64,000 nucleotides of DNA from Rhodopseudomonas pseudopalustris (GTDB taxonomy: Bacteria > Pseudomonadota > Alphaproteobacteria > Rhizobiales > Xanthobacteraceae): contig NZ_FODT01000014.1 in NCBI RefSeq assembly GCF_900110435.1, positions 1 through 64,000 of the forward strand, given 5' to 3'. The translations under genes and the position numbers were made by a program. Positions within the stretch are counted from its first letter, which is position 1; every line of letters starts with the position of its first letter. Under the pieces are notes generated by a model that was given only the letters and a program-made list of their open reading frames with translations, had not been told where the DNA came from and did no database searches. Below are positions 47,249 through 56,183 of the stretch, piece after piece.

Positions 47249-47416
47249 CGGGTGCGGCAGATCGTCATCATGACTACGACGACCGGACTAATCGGCTGAT
47301 GGCGGGGTTTTGTGCTGAGTCAATTCAGTGCAGTGCCGTGCGAGCTACAGCTACGCGGGAATGGATCGCAACGCGGTCGCAGATTAGTTGAACTTTAGAC
47401 TTAGAATGAGGACGAA

Positions 47417-47683
47417 ATGACAACGACTCCGGACAAGCATGTCGAAGCGCGGATGGCCCGGATCGAAGCGGCGGTGCAGCGTATGCAACTCGTCATCGTG
47501 GTCGTGGTCGGCGTCGTGGCCATCCTGTGGTGTCTCGATCTCGCGGTCCGGATCAATCCCGATCCGGAGTCGGCCGCCTGGTTCTTCGGCGGACAGGCGA
47601 TCGCGGCGCTGATCGGCATGGCGATCGCCTTCGCCGCAGCGAAGCTGATCGGCTATCCGCTACAAGTTCTCAAGCGCGCGTAA
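47417..47683 (+). CDS. Small two-span membrane protein
   Basis: The product is 88 residues with two hydrophobic segments (VIVVVVGVVAILWCLDLAV and AIAALIGMAIAFAAAKLIGY) joined by a short polar loop. The start follows GAGGACGAA. It is divergent from iorA. No family is recognised. Confidence 0.6.
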   Translation: MTTTPDKHVEARMARIEAAVQRMQLVIVVVVGVVAILWCLDLAVRINPDPESAAWFFGGQAIAALIGMAIAFAAAKLIGYPLQVLKRA

Positions 47684-47798
47684 CAGCGGTCCGCGCCGCG
47701 CGACGATTTTTCACGGCTGCGCAGCCTCGGCCGCAGGGCCCATTTCGGCCAGAATGCTGCTACAATGTCCGGGCGGATGGACGCCGCTGCGGGACAAC

Positions 47799-48782
47799 AT
47801 GCGTCGAGTTCTCGGAAATACTGTGGCCGCGCCGGGTGTTGCGGAGCGCAAGACGGCTGCGCCTCGTGCTGCTCCGGCTGTGCGTAAAGCTCCCGCGACG
47901 GACGATATCGTGCTCGCGCCGGGCATCAGCACAACCGACGCGTTCAAGACAATCGCCGGCACACTGGTCGGGCTGATCGAAGCCCAACGAGCCGCCGTGT
48001 CGAAGCGCGATCCCACGGGCGTCCACCAGATGCGGATCGCGCTGCGCCGAACGCGCGCCGCGATCTCGGTTTTCGCCGATCTGGTCGACGGCCCCGAGGC
48101 CGAGCGCATCAAGCGGCAATTGAAGTGGCTCACCGGACGATTGGGTCCGGCCCGCGACCTGCATCTGATGGATTTAAGGCTGCAGGAGACGAGCAAGGGC
48201 GGCTCGGACACGTTGCGCAAGCAGGTGGCGGCCGATCGCAGCCGCGCTTTCGACATTGCGAGCCGGACCGTCGCCTACAAGCGTTTCGAAAAGCTGCTCG
48301 ACGACCTGCGATCCTGGATCGCGGCAGGCGACTGGGGGCAGACTTCGAAAGACATTCCCGAGTCCGCCAAGACATTCGCCAAACAAACGCTGGCCAATCG
48401 CGCGAACAGACTGATCAAGAAGCTCGACAGACTGGACGAGCTGGACGACGAGCAGCGCCACCGGGTTCGGATCGCCGCCAAGAAACTGTACTACGCTGCG
48501 GGCTTCTTCGAGAGCCTGTTCACCGGCCCCCGCAGCGGCAAGCGGCTGACCAGCTTCCGCACGCAATTGAAGGAACTGCTCGACGCGCTGGGCGCCCTCA
48601 ACGACGCTGCGGTGCAGCGCGAACTGGCCGCCCGAATCGCGAGCCATTCGCAACACAAGGCGGCCAGCGCCGCGGCCGCGAAGGAACTGGTGACCGTCGA
48701 CGACGCGGCGACCCGGAAACAGCTGAAAGCCGCAGTCAAGGCCGCCAGCAGGCTTGCGGACGCCCCGCGTTTCGGTGATTGA
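47799..48782 (+). CDS. CHAD-domain protein
   Basis: The product is about 327 residues from the ATG of MRRVLGNTV; an upstream ATG at 47754 is also open. Residues 50-320 form a CHAD helical domain, with the hallmark VHQMRIALRRTRAAISVFAD and the second basic helix MRIAAKKLYYAAGFFESLF-like segment (here VRIAAKKLYYAAGFF). The conserved His and Arg/Lys residues bind polyphosphate in characterised members and target such proteins to polyphosphate granules. No CYTH partner domain is fused or adjacent. A polyphosphate link is inferred from the family. Confidence 0.88.
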   Translation: MRRVLGNTVAAPGVAERKTAAPRAAPAVRKAPATDDIVLAPGISTTDAFKTIAGTLVGLIEAQRAAVSKRDPTGVHQMRIALRRTRAAISVFADLVDGPEAERIKRQLKWLTGRLGPARDLHLMDLRLQETSKGGSDTLRKQVAADRSRAFDIASRTVAYKRFEKLLDDLRSWIAAGDWGQTSKDIPESAKTFAKQTLANRANRLIKKLDRLDELDDEQRHRVRIAAKKLYYAAGFFESLFTGPRSGKRLTSFRTQLKELLDALGALNDAAVQRELAARIASHSQHKAASAAAAKELVTVDDAATRKQLKAAVKAASRLADAPRFGD

Positions 48783-48801
48783 CCACGCAGCGACAACGCT
48801 G

Positions 48802-49599
48802 ATGGAGCCGATGCAGCCAGACCCGCACCCCCTCGTCGACGCCGCGACGACCTCGCGTTTCGCCGTCACCCGGCGATGGCTGGCGCGCGTCTCCGGCTGG
48901 TCGGCGAAGGCGACGTTCCGGATCAAGCGCGGGCCGCCGGCGGTGACGATCGAGGAACTCGGCAAGAGCTGGGAACTGACCGCGGAGCACCGCGCCGCGC
49001 TGCTGCAGCTCGGCGCCACCAAACCCGGCGCGGCCTTCATCGACGAGAAGGTCGCCAACATCAACCGCGCTGCGTTCCACCGCTCGGCTTTCGCGCTGAA
49101 CGCCGTCACGCATCTGCTGTTCGTCGACCTCGCGGCGCAGCTGTTGCTGTCGCTGACCGAACTGAAACTGGCGCTGGTGGCGCTCAATCTGCTGCTGGCG
49201 CTGGTGGCACATCTGCAGATGCGCGAGAATTTTCGCGCGTTGCTCGCCGGTCCGCGCGCGCTGCCGAAGAAGCGGCGGATGTGGGGGCTGTTGTCGAACC
49301 CGCGCTACAACAAGGCGGTGAAGAAGAGCTCGAAGCCCTATGCGCGCAGCGCGTGGAAGGAAATGACGCTGTATCGCAGCGCGTATTTCTTCAACGCCGC
49401 GGCGATCTTCCTCGGCTCGCAATTCATCCTGCCGCCGGAGCGTCTGATCTTTCCGTTCGGATTCCTGATCGGCAAGATCACCGGGCTGGTGACCACCATC
49501 GTGATGTTCTTCGACGGCTGGCGCGGCATCCGCGCCGGCGACGACGCCCGGCTGGCGCGCGAGCGCGAAGTCTCGGTGTATCGCAATCTCAAGATCTGA
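48802..49599 (+). CDS. Uncharacterised membrane protein
   Basis: The product is about 265 residues. A polar N-terminus of about 80 residues is followed by two hydrophobic stretches (LLFVDLAAQLLLSLTELKLA with LVALNLLLALVAHL, and later FPFGFLIGKITGLVTTIVMF). The central part is basic (LPKKRRMWGLLSNPRYNKAV). The frame is open to 48754, overlapping the CHAD gene, but no ribosome binding site decides the start. Similarity in layout to secretion or conjugation proteins of the TraX/IcmB-neighbour type is too weak to name a family. It follows the CHAD gene closely and may share its transcript. Confidence 0.6.
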   Translation: MEPMQPDPHPLVDAATTSRFAVTRRWLARVSGWSAKATFRIKRGPPAVTIEELGKSWELTAEHRAALLQLGATKPGAAFIDEKVANINRAAFHRSAFALNAVTHLLFVDLAAQLLLSLTELKLALVALNLLLALVAHLQMRENFRALLAGPRALPKKRRMWGLLSNPRYNKAVKKSSKPYARSAWKEMTLYRSAYFFNAAAIFLGSQFILPPERLIFPFGFLIGKITGLVTTIVMFFDGWRGIRAGDDARLAREREVSVYRNLKI

Positions 49600-49620
49600 G
49601 CGCCGCCGCGCCCGCTCGCT

Positions 49621-51780
49621 TCATTTGCCTTCGAGCGTATGCACCGGCTCCCAGGCCTCACCCGGCGGATGCTGGACGTGGCGGCCGGCGCGCTCGTGAA
49701 ACAGCGCCGCGGGCGGATCGCGCGGCGCGATCTCGGCGAAGGCCCGTGCGGCCGCTTCGAAATCGCGCGCCCGCCAGCACGTCAGCCCCTCCGCATAGAT
49801 CTTCGCGATCTGCGCCTGCTCCGGCGTCGTTCGGCCGGCCTCGGCGATCGGTTCGTAGATCTCGACCGGCTGCAACCGTCCCTTGACCCGGATCGCATCC
49901 AGTTCGCGCCAGTCGAACGCGGCGCCGGTCAGCGACATCGTCGTCTCCGACGCCAGGATCGACGTCGCGAAATATTTGTTGGCGCCTTCGAGCCGCGAGG
50001 CGAGGTTCACGGTGTCGCTCATCACCGTGTAATTGAAGCGGCGGCGCGAGCCGATATTGCCGACCAGCGCCTCGCCGGAGTTGAGGCCAATGCGGTGGCT
50101 CAACCTGTGGCCGCGGAAGGCTGCGGCGCTGGTGTTGAGCTGTTCGAGACGCTCGCGGCACGACAGCGCCGCACGCACCGCGTGGACGGCATGATCGGGG
50201 TCGTCGACCGGCGCGCCGAACACCGCGACGATCGAGTCGCCGATGTATTTGTCGACATAGCCGCCGTATCGCTCGATGATGTCGGTCATCGCCGACAGAT
50301 ATTCGTTCGTCAGTTCGACCAACGCATCTGGCGCGAGCTGCTCGGCGATGGTCGAGAAACCGGCGACGTCGGAGAAGAACACGGTGACGTGGCGCATTTC
50401 GCCGCCGAGCTTCGGTAGCTTCCGCGCATTCAACATCTGGTCGATCACCTGCGGCGCGAGATACAGGCCGAAGCTCGCGCGCAGGAACCGCTCGGCCTTG
50501 TCGACGACGACGAAGCGATAGCCGACCATCAGCACCAGGGCCGCGAATCCGGCCACCGCGGGTTCGCTCAGCGGCAGCGCGATCGATCGGGCGAACGCGA
50601 TCGTCGCGACCGCCAGCAGCGCGGCCACCAGCCCGAGATAGGCGAAGGCCGCCGCGAGCGGGCTCAGCAGTAGCGCCGCGAACGCCACCAGCGCCGCGAA
50701 GCCGACCGCCGTCGCAGTCACCGTCCAGCGATCGAATTCCACCAGCGGCTCGTCCTCGAGCAGATTGTTGACCGCCGTGGCGTGGATATAGACCCCGGCG
50801 ATGCTGCTGCGTTTGAACTGATCGGCCGACGCCGCCGGCCGCGGCAGCGCGCAGCGCGGCCCGCGCGCGCCCTCGAGCCCGGTCGCGAACCGCTTCGAGG
50901 TCAGTTTTCTGTCTTCGACATTCAGCACCGTGCCGAGCAACACGACCTTGCCGTCGAATTGCCGCGCGAAGAAATCGCGGTCGCCAGCCTCCACGCAGGC
51001 GCGCAGATCGGCCAACGAGTAGGTTGCGATATCGTCGGCGCCGCCATCGAAATTCAGCGTCAATGTGTTCGGCACACTGCCCGCAACAGTGTGGCCGTCG
51101 AAGTCGAGACGGCCGTCCTTGAACGTCGGCGTGACGCCGCGGGCCCGCGCGGCGAGTTCGACGGCCAGCGACGGCAGCGTCCCGGACTCGGACGCGAACG
51201 ACAGCGGTAACCGCCGCACCACGTCGTCGCGGTCGAGATAGACGTTGAGCGCGCGAATGTTGCTCTGCTGGCGCACCGCGACGCGCTGCGCCGGCGACGG
51301 CCCGATCGCTTCGCCGCGCTGGCCGATCTCTCCGAGCACCACCTTGCCGGACGCGGCGCCGGCCGCCAGCGCGCGCAGGAAATCGCGATCAAAACCGCGC
51401 ATCCGCGCACCGAGCGGCTCATCGCCGAACGGGATCTGCGACTGCTCGATCGAGGTCGGGAACACGATGTCGAAGCCGACCACCTTGGCGCCGCCGTCGA
51501 GGATCGCGGTCACCACACGTCCGATCTCGCGCGTCCAGGTCAGCGTCGGCGAGCCCTTGAAGGGCGGCGTCTGGTAACTCTCCTCGTCGATTGCAACCAC
51601 CACGGCCGGCCGCGCCAACGCGTCGGAGCGCGGTCCGAACGCCTGCCAGCGCGTCGCGGTGAGAATGTCGAGTGATAGTCCGCGCGCGATATCCAACGCC
51701 GGCCAGGCCGCGAGCATACCGGCCACGACCGCGATCACCAGGGCTGCGAGAGCGTCGGCTCTGGTGATGTGGTGTTTCAA
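49621..51780 (-). CDS. CHASE2-domain adenylate/guanylate cyclase
   Basis: The product is 719 residues: an N-terminal membrane helix, a periplasmic CHASE2 sensor (about residues 30-330), three more membrane helices (about 340-430), and a class III cyclase domain (about 460-650). The cyclase has both metal Asp residues (VTVFFSDVAGFSTIAEQ and GDSIVAVFGAPVDDPDHAV) and RFNYTVMSDTVNLASRLE, so cAMP synthesis is expected. It lies just after the FecR-like gene on the same strand, the usual partner of CHASE2 proteins. A cyclic-nucleotide-gated channel about 3 kb away is a possible downstream target. Confidence 0.93.
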   Translation of the reverse strand: MKHHITRADALAALVIAVVAGMLAAWPALDIARGLSLDILTATRWQAFGPRSDALARPAVVVAIDEESYQTPPFKGSPTLTWTREIGRVVTAILDGGAKVVGFDIVFPTSIEQSQIPFGDEPLGARMRGFDRDFLRALAAGAASGKVVLGEIGQRGEAIGPSPAQRVAVRQQSNIRALNVYLDRDDVVRRLPLSFASESGTLPSLAVELAARARGVTPTFKDGRLDFDGHTVAGSVPNTLTLNFDGGADDIATYSLADLRACVEAGDRDFFARQFDGKVVLLGTVLNVEDRKLTSKRFATGLEGARGPRCALPRPAASADQFKRSSIAGVYIHATAVNNLLEDEPLVEFDRWTVTATAVGFAALVAFAALLLSPLAAAFAYLGLVAALLAVATIAFARSIALPLSEPAVAGFAALVLMVGYRFVVVDKAERFLRASFGLYLAPQVIDQMLNARKLPKLGGEMRHVTVFFSDVAGFSTIAEQLAPDALVELTNEYLSAMTDIIERYGGYVDKYIGDSIVAVFGAPVDDPDHAVHAVRAALSCRERLEQLNTSAAAFRGHRLSHRIGLNSGEALVGNIGSRRRFNYTVMSDTVNLASRLEGANKYFATSILASETTMSLTGAAFDWRELDAIRVKGRLQPVEIYEPIAEAGRTTPEQAQIAKIYAEGLTCWRARDFEAAARAFAEIAPRDPPAALFHERAGRHVQHPPGEAWEPVHTLEGK

Positions 51781-51804
51781 TGCGGCTCGCGGACGCGGTG
51801 CGGA

Positions 51805-52470
51805 TCAGAACCGCAGCAAGCGGCTGACCACCGGAACATCCCCCGGCCGCGCCGCTGGGTCGACCCGGAACGCGATCTTGCGGGCGCCGAAGGTCGCGGC
51901 GTAGGAGGCGCCGGGCATCAGCGCGGTGCCGGCCTTGGCCATATCGTAGAACCGGCCCTTGATCAGGGTTTTCTTGTCGACCGTGACCTCCCGTCGGTCG
52001 CCGGCGACGTCGGAGCGCTCAATGATAAGCTTTCCGCTGCCCGCGACATCGAACACCGGGGACACGCCATAGACCGATGCGATCTTCGGCGCAGGCCCGG
52101 TCTGATTGATGCTCCGGAACGCGGTCGCCGCACTCTGGCTCGCCTCGGATTCAGAGAGTTGCGCTTTCGACGCGGCGCAATCGACCTTGGCGGTCTGAAT
52201 ATCGGCGAGCGAAACCTTGCTCTGATCGGTCCCCACCACCACGACGCCTCCGGTGATGGTCTCGCGGATGCAGGACTGCAGATAGTTCAGCACGATCGCA
52301 CCGTTGGCGCCGAGCTTGATCACCTTGCCCGGCAGCACGTAGTCCATGAATTCGATGCCCGGGACGTCACCCTTGACCTCTTCGACGATCGCCGCCGGGG
52401 CGGAGAGCTGAGCCGCCGCCGGCGACGCCAGCGCGACGCAACCGATCGCCGCCACTATCAAGGTTCGCAT
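51805..52470 (-). CDS. FecR-like periplasmic protein
   Basis: The product is 221 residues. A signal peptide (MRTLIVAAIGCVALASPAAA) is followed by a FecR-type beta-rich domain: VEEVKGDVPGIEFMDYVLPG, KVIKLGANGAIVLNYL and CIRETITGGVVVVG. A second Cys is at about residue 105. The start follows AAAGGAGTGATCCC. It precedes the CHASE2 cyclase with 24 bases between; FecR and CHASE2 often occur together, so this may be a sensing partner in the periplasm. The ligand is unknown. Confidence 0.85.
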   Translation of the reverse strand: MRTLIVAAIGCVALASPAAAQLSAPAAIVEEVKGDVPGIEFMDYVLPGKVIKLGANGAIVLNYLQSCIRETITGGVVVVGTDQSKVSLADIQTAKVDCAASKAQLSESEASQSAATAFRSINQTGPAPKIASVYGVSPVFDVAGSGKLIIERSDVAGDRREVTVDKKTLIKGRFYDMAKAGTALMPGASYAATFGARKIAFRVDPAARPGDVPVVSRLLRF

Positions 52471-52530
52471 GGGATCACTCCTTTGATCATCGCCCGCCGG
52501 CGAGTTGCCTGCGGGTCGCAGCATGTCGGC

Positions 52531-52974
52531 TCAAACACGCCTCGGCGATCCGGGAATGCGACCTGGATCACACAGCCTCACCGCATCCCCCAGAATACGA
52601 CATTCTTTAGGGCCGAAATCAATCTTCACCTTCGCTTCACGTAGCGCGGTGACCAACGCCTCGCTCGAGAAACGCCCGTCGCGGAAGATCTCCTCGACTC
52701 ATAGGTCCGCTCCGGCCAAAGCCGAGGCGGAAAGAGCGACATCGCCGTTCTCGGTCCGGGGGTTCACTTTCCAGATCACGACACCGGCAGCGCTATTCGA
52801 TGCGACCAACTCAACATTCCTGCTTTCGTTTGGAACGATGGTTCGTTTTCCGGCGCTCGAATTCAGGTAATAGAGCCTGCCTTCGATTGGCGTCTTGAGA
52901 TCGTTCTGATAAATCGGAAACGGGCCTGGGTCGCCATCTCCAAGGTCGAAGCGCGCCAACACTTGGAAATCCAC
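52531..52974 (-). pseudogene. Possible small gene interrupted by a stop codon
   Basis: A frame of 91 codons (MDFQVLARFDLGDGDPGPF... to ...ALSASALAGADL) ends in TGA at 52699-52701. The same frame then continues for 55 codons with protein-like composition (VEEIFRDGRFSSEALVTALR, KVKIDFGPKECRILGDAVRL) to a second stop at 52531. Either the gene has acquired a nonsense codon or only the 91-residue part is real. No family is recognised. Confidence 0.35.
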
Positions 52975-53646
52975 TTATCGTCCTGTGCAGATTTCCGGGG
53001 CCGACTCATAGCGAGGCCGTGCCAGATACTCTCCGGGGACGCAAAACCTTGCTTGACCCGCCTGTCAATTTGTGAGTGCAAGAATGCATAGCGTTCTTTT
53101 ATTCAGATGGTCGCTCTCGCTCAAACACAAAATTCAAAACAATCATCGAACCGACAAAAACAAGAGTCCAATCTATGGCCGAAATTATTGGCGAATCCCC
53201 CGTTCTTGCTAGCAGCGCCATTCGAAAAAACAGGAAATATGAAAAATCTGAGGTCTGTCGAAACGGCATCTAATCGTTTTCTAAACGTCATCCAAGTTGC
53301 GCCTTCTTTGCAGATAGCTCGCCAAATGGGTCGCTTTCGGGAAAGACTATGATGAGATCGTTGTGAAATTCATATTGCTACAAACATCAAGCTTTCCCGC
53401 ATCGTAAACAAATAGCCACAGCTAGAAATACTGCGATGTCGGACAATAACATCATGATCTGCGCCGCGGCACGATGGTCGGACTTCAGAAACTGGAGGTC
53501 GTCCGGGTGCACCTCACTGCCTTGGGCAGGAGCTGCTGCAAGCTAGGCCGGACGGCGCGCAGCGAAATCCGAGACTCACGTCGATGCGGAGGAAACCACC
53601 TGAAAGTCATCGGACCAGAAGCGACCGACTTCCGGGCGGTGCGGAG
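52975..53646 (-). other. Low-GC stretch without a clear gene
   Basis: GC content is much lower than in neighbouring genes between about 53040 and 53450. Open frames are short and lack ribosome binding sites. The right end contains a decayed copy of part of the CBS-domain gene (53453-53544). Confidence 0.55.
53453..53544 (-). pseudogene. Duplicated internal fragment of the CBS-domain gene
   Basis: About 85 bases match 54376-54466 inside the CBS gene at roughly 88% by eye, in the same orientation. On the minus strand it still reads SEVHPDDLQFLKSDHR, the counterpart of GEVHPDYLQFLKSDHR in the intact protein. It lies just beyond the gene's 3' end. Confidence 0.85.
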
Positions 53647-54672
53647 TCAGTGCGCGGCGGCGTCGTGCTTGCCCCAGCTCAGATACAGGCCGATATCGCC
53701 GGGAATGCCGTCCGGAAACTCCACCACGCGGGCATGTAGCATGAAGCCGTGCGGCCGCAGCTCGGCCTTCCAGCGCAGATAGATATCGGCGGCCATGCCG
53801 CGTAATGTCGACGGCCATTCCGGGTCCGGCGCGTTCACCGCGCGGCCATGATCGCTGCACAGCTCCGCGGGGAAGCGGAGCAACAGGTGATCTTCCTCGC
53901 CCTTCTTTGCGGTGGCGCGGGCGTTGCGCATCATTTGCTCCCAGGAGTCGTCGGTCAGATGCGACGCCAGCATCTGACTGGCCTGGCGGTGATGCTTCTC
54001 GTCGGCGATGCGCTTCGCCTCGCGGCGCTGCTCCTCTTCATGTTGCTCGTGCTCGACGCCGAGCGCCAGGAACGCCGATGCCGATAGTTCATCGGCCGCG
54101 GGATCGTGCGACAGCGGGAGGGCGTCCTGGCGCCGATGGGTCAACGCCTCGAGCTCGGCGGACGCAATCGGAATCGCGCTGCCGTCGTCATGGACCGGAT
54201 CCCGCGCATGGACGTGGCCCGGCTTCACGAGGGTCTTGAGCAGATCGGCTCGGCTGACGATGCCGACCACCCGACCCTCACGCAGCACCGGCACGCGCTT
54301 GATCTTGTTCTCGAACAGGATGTCGGCGATTTCCGCGAGCGGGACGGCTTCATCAACGGTCACGACCGGCGACACCATGATCTGCCCCGCGGTACGATGA
54401 TCGGACTTCAGAAACTGGAGATAGTCGGGATGCACCTCGCCGCCTTGGGACAGGAGCTGCAGCCACCAGTCGCGGCGCGCTTCGCGGGCGGTCTCATTGC
54501 GCGGCATCAGATCGCCTTCGCTGATGACGCCGAGCGGCGCTCCGTGCTCGTCGACCACCGGCACCGCGCTGACGCCGTGCTTCAACAGCGTCTCTGCAAC
54601 CGCCCGTACCGGCGCATCCGGCCGAACCGTCACGACGTTGGTGGTCATCACGTCTGCTGCATTCATGCTCAT
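53647..54672 (-). CDS. CBS-domain protein
   Basis: The product is 341 residues. Two CBS modules fill residues 1-165 (DVMTTNVVTVRPDAPVRAVA, VISEGDLMPR; then IMVSPVVTVDEAVPLAEIAD, VVGIVSRADLLKTL). They form a nucleotide-binding pair, commonly for AMP, ATP or related ligands. Residues 165-341 are a charged region of unknown fold that contains EEQRREAKRIADEKHHRQAS. It follows the cyclic-nucleotide-gated channel gene on the same strand with 35 bases between, so the two probably share one transcript and the FixK/FNR-like site upstream. Confidence 0.88.
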   Translation of the reverse strand: MSMNAADVMTTNVVTVRPDAPVRAVAETLLKHGVSAVPVVDEHGAPLGVISEGDLMPRNETAREARRDWWLQLLSQGGEVHPDYLQFLKSDHRTAGQIMVSPVVTVDEAVPLAEIADILFENKIKRVPVLREGRVVGIVSRADLLKTLVKPGHVHARDPVHDDGSAIPIASAELEALTHRRQDALPLSHDPAADELSASAFLALGVEHEQHEEEQRREAKRIADEKHHRQASQMLASHLTDDSWEQMMRNARATAKKGEEDHLLLRFPAELCSDHGRAVNAPDPEWPSTLRGMAADIYLRWKAELRPHGFMLHARVVEFPDGIPGDIGLYLSWGKHDAAAH

Positions 54673-54707
54673 TCCCCGCTATCGATTCACCGTGAGCGTA
54701 CCCAACG

Positions 54708-55811
54708 TCATCCCGCTGTGACGTTCTGATCGCGCCGCAGTCTACCTTCCGTTTCGATCAGATTGACGAATTCCGGCCGGCGGCCGGCGAGTTGGTGGAA
54801 ATCGGCGATATCCAGCACCAGCAGCACGCTGGGCTGGGTCGCGACCACGGTGGCGGAGCGCGGCGTGTTGAACAGCAACGCCATTTCGCCGAAGAAACTG
54901 CCGGGGCCGAGCACCACCGGCTTCGGCGCGACGCGGACGGTCGCCTCGCCGGAGACGATGAAGTACATCGCATCGCCCGGCTCGCCCTCACGGACTACGA
55001 CCGTACCGGCATTGACGTCGCGCGCCTGCAGCAGCCGTACGATATCGGCGACCGCCGCGGCGCCGAGATCGCGAAAGAACGGCACGCTGATGACCAGCTC
55101 CCAGGTGCGCAGAAAGTGCCGCCGCTGCAGCTCTTCGGCAAAAGCGGTGGCGATGATGCCGGCCTGCAGCGCGAACATCACGATGCCACCGACCATCACC
55201 CAGCCGGCCAGCAGACGGCCCCAGATCGTGGTCGGCACCACATCGCCATAGCCGGTGGTGGTGAGCGTCACGATCGCCCACCACAACGCCCGGCCGACGC
55301 TGCCGAACATTTGCGGCTGAGTCTCGCGCTCGAACACATGCGCCAGCGTGGCGCCGGTCAGCGTGACGACCAGGAACAGGCCGGCGATGCTGAGCAGCGC
55401 GACGCGACTGCGAATCATCACCCGCCAGATCAGCGTCAGCCCGGTGGAATGGCTGATATAGCGCAGCGTCCAGACCAGCGCGAACAGCCGCGCGTCGTGC
55501 ACATCCGGCGCCAGCAACCATCCGAGCGGCAGCGCCAACGCGCAGGCGAGGTCGACCATTCCCTTGCTCGACGACAGATAAGCGCGCCGGCCGCGCCGCG
55601 ACGGGGCGATCCACAGGCAGACCAGGAACTCGATCGCGAGGGCAGCGGCGACGGCGATGACAATGGCGAGCAGGATGCCGTCGAATTGAGCATCGACGCC
55701 CGGCGATGTGCCCAGCACCATGGCCAGTACGCCGACCGTAGTGAGCGTATTCGGCAGCAGCCACGACAACCATCGCCAGCGGCGGGATCGGATCGAATTC
55801 ATCGATGTCAT
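54708..55811 (-). CDS. Cyclic-nucleotide-gated potassium channel
   Basis: The product is 367 residues, the size of MlotiK1. About six membrane segments occupy residues 18-230. The pore has the K+ selectivity filter TLTTTGYGDVVPTTIWG. A C-terminal cyclic-nucleotide-binding domain (about residues 250-350) includes GEPGDAMYFIVSGEATV and the phosphate-binding cassette FFGEMALLFNTPRSATVV. It should open a K+ conductance in response to cAMP, perhaps from the CHASE2 cyclase nearby. A FixK/FNR-like site lies 70 bases upstream, pointing to induction at low oxygen. Confidence 0.92.
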   Translation of the reverse strand: MTSMNSIRSRRWRWLSWLLPNTLTTVGVLAMVLGTSPGVDAQFDGILLAIVIAVAAALAIEFLVCLWIAPSRRGRRAYLSSSKGMVDLACALALPLGWLLAPDVHDARLFALVWTLRYISHSTGLTLIWRVMIRSRVALLSIAGLFLVVTLTGATLAHVFERETQPQMFGSVGRALWWAIVTLTTTGYGDVVPTTIWGRLLAGWVMVGGIVMFALQAGIIATAFAEELQRRHFLRTWELVISVPFFRDLGAAAVADIVRLLQARDVNAGTVVVREGEPGDAMYFIVSGEATVRVAPKPVVLGPGSFFGEMALLFNTPRSATVVATQPSVLLVLDIADFHQLAGRRPEFVNLIETEGRLRRDQNVTAG

Positions 55812-55880
55812 CGGGGCGGTCGAGGCCCATGCCGTTGTGGCTTGTGAGGGAACGTTAACCTCTCTGCGGCGCAGTATCCC

Positions 55881-55894
55881 TTGATCTGGATCAC
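55881..55894. promoter_or_regulatory. FixK/FNR-like box upstream of the channel gene
   Basis: TTGAT-CTGG-ATCAC matches the FNR consensus TTGAT-N4-ATCAA in nine of ten positions. It is centred about 77 bases before the channel ATG. Confidence 0.5.
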
Positions 55895-56064
55895 GCCGCC
55901 GGAACCAAGCCCGGGTGACGTGGGATCGATCATCATCGACTGAGCGCGGGCGCGCGGAGCGCGATGGGAGGGAGCATAAACCATACCCGCTCGTGCGGCG
56001 CCGGCGTGCGATGACGAAAGGGGATTGCTTATGCTACATATCACTCGTCAGTTAGGGAACGGTT

Positions 56065-56078
56065 TTGATTTACCTCAA
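56065..56078. promoter_or_regulatory. FixK/FNR-like box upstream of the 56184 gene
   Basis: TTGA-TTTACC-TCAA fits the FNR/FixK consensus TTGA-N6-TCAA fully. It is centred about 112 bases before the start of the rightward membrane-protein gene. Confidence 0.5.
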
Positions 56079-56183
56079 CGCTGACTGACAGTTACGTGTT
56101 CTTTTGATTTTCGACAATGCAGTTTGCTGCGAGCGCCCACTATACACGCGCGCCGCGCATGGTACGGATGGAAAGACATTGAC

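Noticed and set aside
53107-53352. 81-codon frame in the low-GC patch
   Set aside because: It has no ribosome binding site, odd composition and no family similarity.
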